Below are positions 61,101 through 64,000 of a stretch of 64,000 nt of DNA, one piece after another (within the stretch, counting starts at the first letter, position 1; each line of letters begins with the position of its first letter). The notes below the pieces were generated by a model. It saw nothing but the letters and a program-made list of their open reading frames with translations, did no database searches and was not told the origin of the DNA. Source of the stretch: Gongronella butleri (taxonomy: Eukaryota; Mucoromycota; Mucoromycetes; Mucorales; Cunninghamellaceae); assembly GCA_025201375.1 (NCBI GenBank), contig JAIWZP010000023.1, positions 372,001 to 436,000 of the forward strand, given 5' to 3'. The translations under genes were made by a program, and so were the position numbers.

Positions 61101-63451
61101 GGTCTGCGCACGCTTTGCATTGCGAGTCGCGTGTTGCCCGAGGCCGAGTATGCGGCGTGGGCCGTGCGTTACAAAGAAGCGTCGTCGGCCATCCACAATC
61201 GTGATGAACAGATTGAGCGCGTCTGCGAGGAAATCGAGCAACAATTGACACTGATTGGCGGCACGGCCATTGAAGACAAGCTGCAGGAGGGCGTCCCCGA
61301 CACCATTGCCGTGCTCGCACGCGCAGGCATCAAAATCTGGGTGTTGACCGGCGACAAGATCGAAACCGCCATCAACATTGGCTTCGCCTGCAATTTGCTC
61401 ACAAAGGAGATGCTGCTGCTCAGCGTCAATGCCCGCAGCGAGCAGGACACACTCGACCAGTTGCTCCGCTCACAAAATCAAGTCGACGCCGCCGACGGAC
61501 AGAAATGCGCATTGGTCATTGACGGCGAATCGTTGAAATACGCACTTGAGCCCCCCGTCAACCAGGCATTGCTGCGCCTCGGCACCCAGTGCGTCGCCGT
61601 CATCTGCTGCCGCGTCAGCCCTATGCAAAAAGCAAAAGTCGTCAATCTCGTGAAAAAGGGCCTCAAGGTCATGACCCTCTCCATTGGCGACGGCGCAAAC
61701 GACGTGTCCATGATCCAGGAAGCCAATGTCGGCGTCGGCATCTCGGGCGAAGAAGGCCGCCAGGCCGTCATGGCCTCGGATTACGCCATTGCTCAATTCA
61801 GATATCTTGGCAAACTGCTGCTCGTCCATGGCAGATGGTCCTACTTGCGCACATCCGAAATGATCCTCACCTTTTTCTACAAAAACATCATGTGGACACT
61901 CGTGCTCTTTTGGTATCAGCTCTTTTGCGGGTAAAAAAAAAAAAAAAAAATTGAAAAAAATTGAAAAAAATGTGAAAAATGGCTTACCTTGCTTCTTTTT
62001 TTTCCAGTTTTACGGGCACAATGATGTTTGACTACTCGTACATTACTTTATACAACCTGGTGTTCACGTCACTACCATGTATTTTTGCGGGCGTGCTGGA
62101 TCAAGACCTAAAAGCCAAATTTTCGTTCATGTACCCGCAATTGTACTTGATGGGCATCCGCAATGACAAGTTTAAAAAGTCGCGGTTCTATCTGACGGTG
62201 TTTGACGCGATTTACCAATCGGCCATCTGCTTTGGGGTGCCATACATGGTGTTTTTGGGCGGCAAGATGAGCAGCGGCGGGTACGACACCGAGGGCGTGT
62301 TTGAGCTGGGCACGTTTATTGCCGGCATTGCCGTCGTTGTGGCCAATGCGCTCGTGGGCTTCACCATCTTTAGCTGGACATGGATCATGGTGCTGGTCAT
62401 CACGCTGTCGTCTGCCACGTTCTTCATCTGGACCGCCATTTATGCACGCATCATGACCTTCAATTTCTATGGCGAGGACATTCTCTTCCACGAGGCCGCC
62501 TTTTGGTTGTGTCTGGTCGTCACTTTTGTCATTTGCATGCTGCCACGCTACATCACAAAATATTATCTGCATATGCACCAGCCCTTTGACAATGACATTA
62601 TTCGCGAGCTCGTCTTGTGCAAGCCCAGCAATGGTGCTGGGAATTCCTCGACATCGTCATCGTCGTCCCCCTCCAATTGGCGAAAGTCGTTGTCGCACGC
62701 CGCAGCCGCATCGCCCTTTTTTGGCAACAAGCGGCAAAACAAGCACCACCATCACCACCGCCACTCGCGCAGGCATCACTCGCAGCTGCCCACCGACGAG
62801 GAGATCACACTGACGCGCACCACCAGCGATCAATCCAGTATACCCGCCTTCAGCCAGATCACAACGTCCACCACCGCGCCCACACGCGCGCCATTCATGC
62901 TCATGCGCCAAGACAGCCAGCCATCGTCCTTTGAGTACGATCTGGACGATCATCCGCATCCTTCCGCAAGCCATAGGGCCGCCGATGGTGGCGTGACAAC
63001 CCCATTGGCCGCCGTGTATTCGCGCAACGACCGATCTGTCATGAAGGCTACGGGCAATAGCTCCATCATGTACATGAATTCGGGCAAACGCGCCTCGTTC
63101 ACCGGGTTTGCGTATTCGTCCGACGACGCATCTGCCTTTGATGCGTATCGCACGGCCGTTTACCGAGGAAGGCGCTCCAGCAACACGTCTCTCGACGATC
63201 CCGCCTTTTTCAACGCCAATGCCACCACCACCAATCTCACGTCCTCTGGCATCACCTCCAGCGATTGGATGCCTCTGCACGAATTCAAGCTGCGTCGCTA
63301 CGAGACCGCGCCCGAGCCACATCAAACCGCCAAAAAATCGTCCTCACACTCATCCAGCTTGCAATGGATGCGCGCCGTCAAGGATCGCATCACACCGTCA
63401 AGCTCAAAGCACTCTATGGACAACCACGAGCTGATTGACGTCACGCTCTAA
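58167..63451 (+). CDS. DNF1: P4-type ATPase, phospholipid flippase (DNF1/2-like)
   Basis: Flips phospholipids from the outer to the cytosolic leaflet of plasma and endosomal membranes. Exons 58167-59675, 59764-59909, 59994-60069, 60180-61930 and 62008-63451 (1641 aa). Order of landmarks: YVNMTLP (N-tail), TM1-2 (NLYFLFLVILQMFPQF...), a basic/Ser-rich insert between TM2 and the A domain as in Dnf1/2, actuator motif DGET (about 332-335), TM4 PISL (NIIPISLYISVQIVKT, about 560), phosphorylated Asp in DKTGTLT (about 617), hinge GDGANDV (about 1080), then six C-terminal membrane segments. The C-tail is a long disordered region with a His run (HHHHH) near 1390. A second acidic insert (DDDENDDDDEDD) precedes the membrane segment M3. 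The ATG follows a CT-rich leader. A CDC50-type beta subunit is expected but is not in the window. Confidence 0.95.
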
Positions 63452-64000
63452 CGTCTTTTTTTTTATTTTTCTCGCATCAACCTTTTTTTCTCTTTTTTTT
63501 CTCGTGTTTATCCTCCACCCCACCATCCTTTTTTTCCCTTTCATTGCTCTTTTTCCTTCATAGATGCCCTTTTTCGCTATCTTCCTCCTGTGTATTGTGT
63601 TTAAATAAAAATTGTCTTCATTTTCCTCTTGAAAAAAAAAAAAAAAAATTAATGCAACGCGTCCAGCAACTCCGCTACGCATTATTGTAGCATTATTAAT
63701 TTGAATAATGACCAGGCTTGCCAAAAACAATAAAATGACAATGCTTTTCAAGACTGCCGCATGGATACTGTAATAGCCAAATGCCGATGTGGGCAAGATC
63801 CAAATTCTGCCAGCGCTTCACGCTGTCTAAAAATCATTTTGCGCGTTTGTTTCTCGCCGGCGAGAAGATGTTGGCTAATGCGCTTTCAGAGACCAAAGGG
63901 CCGTGAATTGACAGGCGTGGCGATCTCATCGGAGCCGGGATAATGACCTTGGTGAGAAACGAAACGAACCGGCGGATGAGGATGACAAGGGCGATTCGAC
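63452..64000. other. 3' flank of the P4-ATPase and right edge
   Basis: A CT-rich 3' UTR leads to AATAAA. From about 63,640 the sequence is AT-rich with a GATACTGTA word at 63,764. No gene was recognised before the window ends. Confidence 0.5.
63604..63609 (+). terminator. AATAAA poly(A) signal for the P4-ATPase
   Basis: Canonical hexamer 153 nt past the stop, at the end of a CT-rich tract and before an A16 run. Confidence 0.6.

Overview
The window is a gene-dense stretch of nuclear DNA from a filamentous, probably early-diverging fungus. My best guess is Mucoromycota; this is inferred from gene content and intron style, not proven. Most genes have several short GT-AG introns (about 55-180 nt). 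Exons are GC-balanced, whereas introns and spacers carry very long A or T homopolymers. The proteins are fungal core genes: a class I histone deacetylase, eIF4G, MCM6, SSD1, RRN7, TFB5, PEX39 with its KPWE tail, an EMI1/DUF3128 protein, a DNF-type P4-ATPase, MET1 and a fungal-type glutathione peroxidase. Exon joins below were worked out by hand from splice sites and phase. Every complete multi-exon model sums to a whole number of codons.

Layout. 0-9 kb: left-truncated histone deacetylase (-), Gln/Met-rich SWI/SNF-like subunit (-), lysophospholipid acyltransferase (+), MET1 siroheme methyltransferase (+). 9-11 kb: repeat-bearing spacer. 11.1-16.3 kb: eIF4G (-). 16.3-23.8 kb: gene-poor island of decayed repeats with two ~198 bp Tc1/mariner-pogo-like MITEs. 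23.8-35.9 kb: an unrecognised basic protein (+), MCM6 (-) and SSD1 (+) diverging from a shared promoter, glutathione peroxidase (-). 36-38 kb: repeats. 38-44.9 kb: five minus-strand genes (RRN7, TFB5, a small SANT-like protein, PEX39, a class I glutamine amidotransferase-like protein). 45-50 kb: two repeat blocks flanking a single-exon F-box gene (+). 50-57.4 kb: C2H2 zinc-finger protein, a 15-exon DENN-domain protein and EMI1 (all -). 58.2-63.5 kb: P4-ATPase flippase (+), diverging from EMI1.

The genes do not form one pathway. They cover transcription (HDAC, SWI/SNF-like, RRN7, TFB5), replication (MCM6), translation and mRNA control (eIF4G, SSD1), membrane lipid and traffic (acyltransferase, DENN, P4-ATPase), peroxisome import (PEX39), sulfur/siroheme metabolism (MET1) and redox defence (GPX). 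The most unusual material is non-coding: the MITE pair, two families of diverged dispersed repeats (A and B), a GC-AG intron in eIF4G, and introns whose donor runs straight into a long poly(A) tract. I found no tRNA, rRNA, CRISPR or intact transposase gene. No convincing new multi-gene system is visible.
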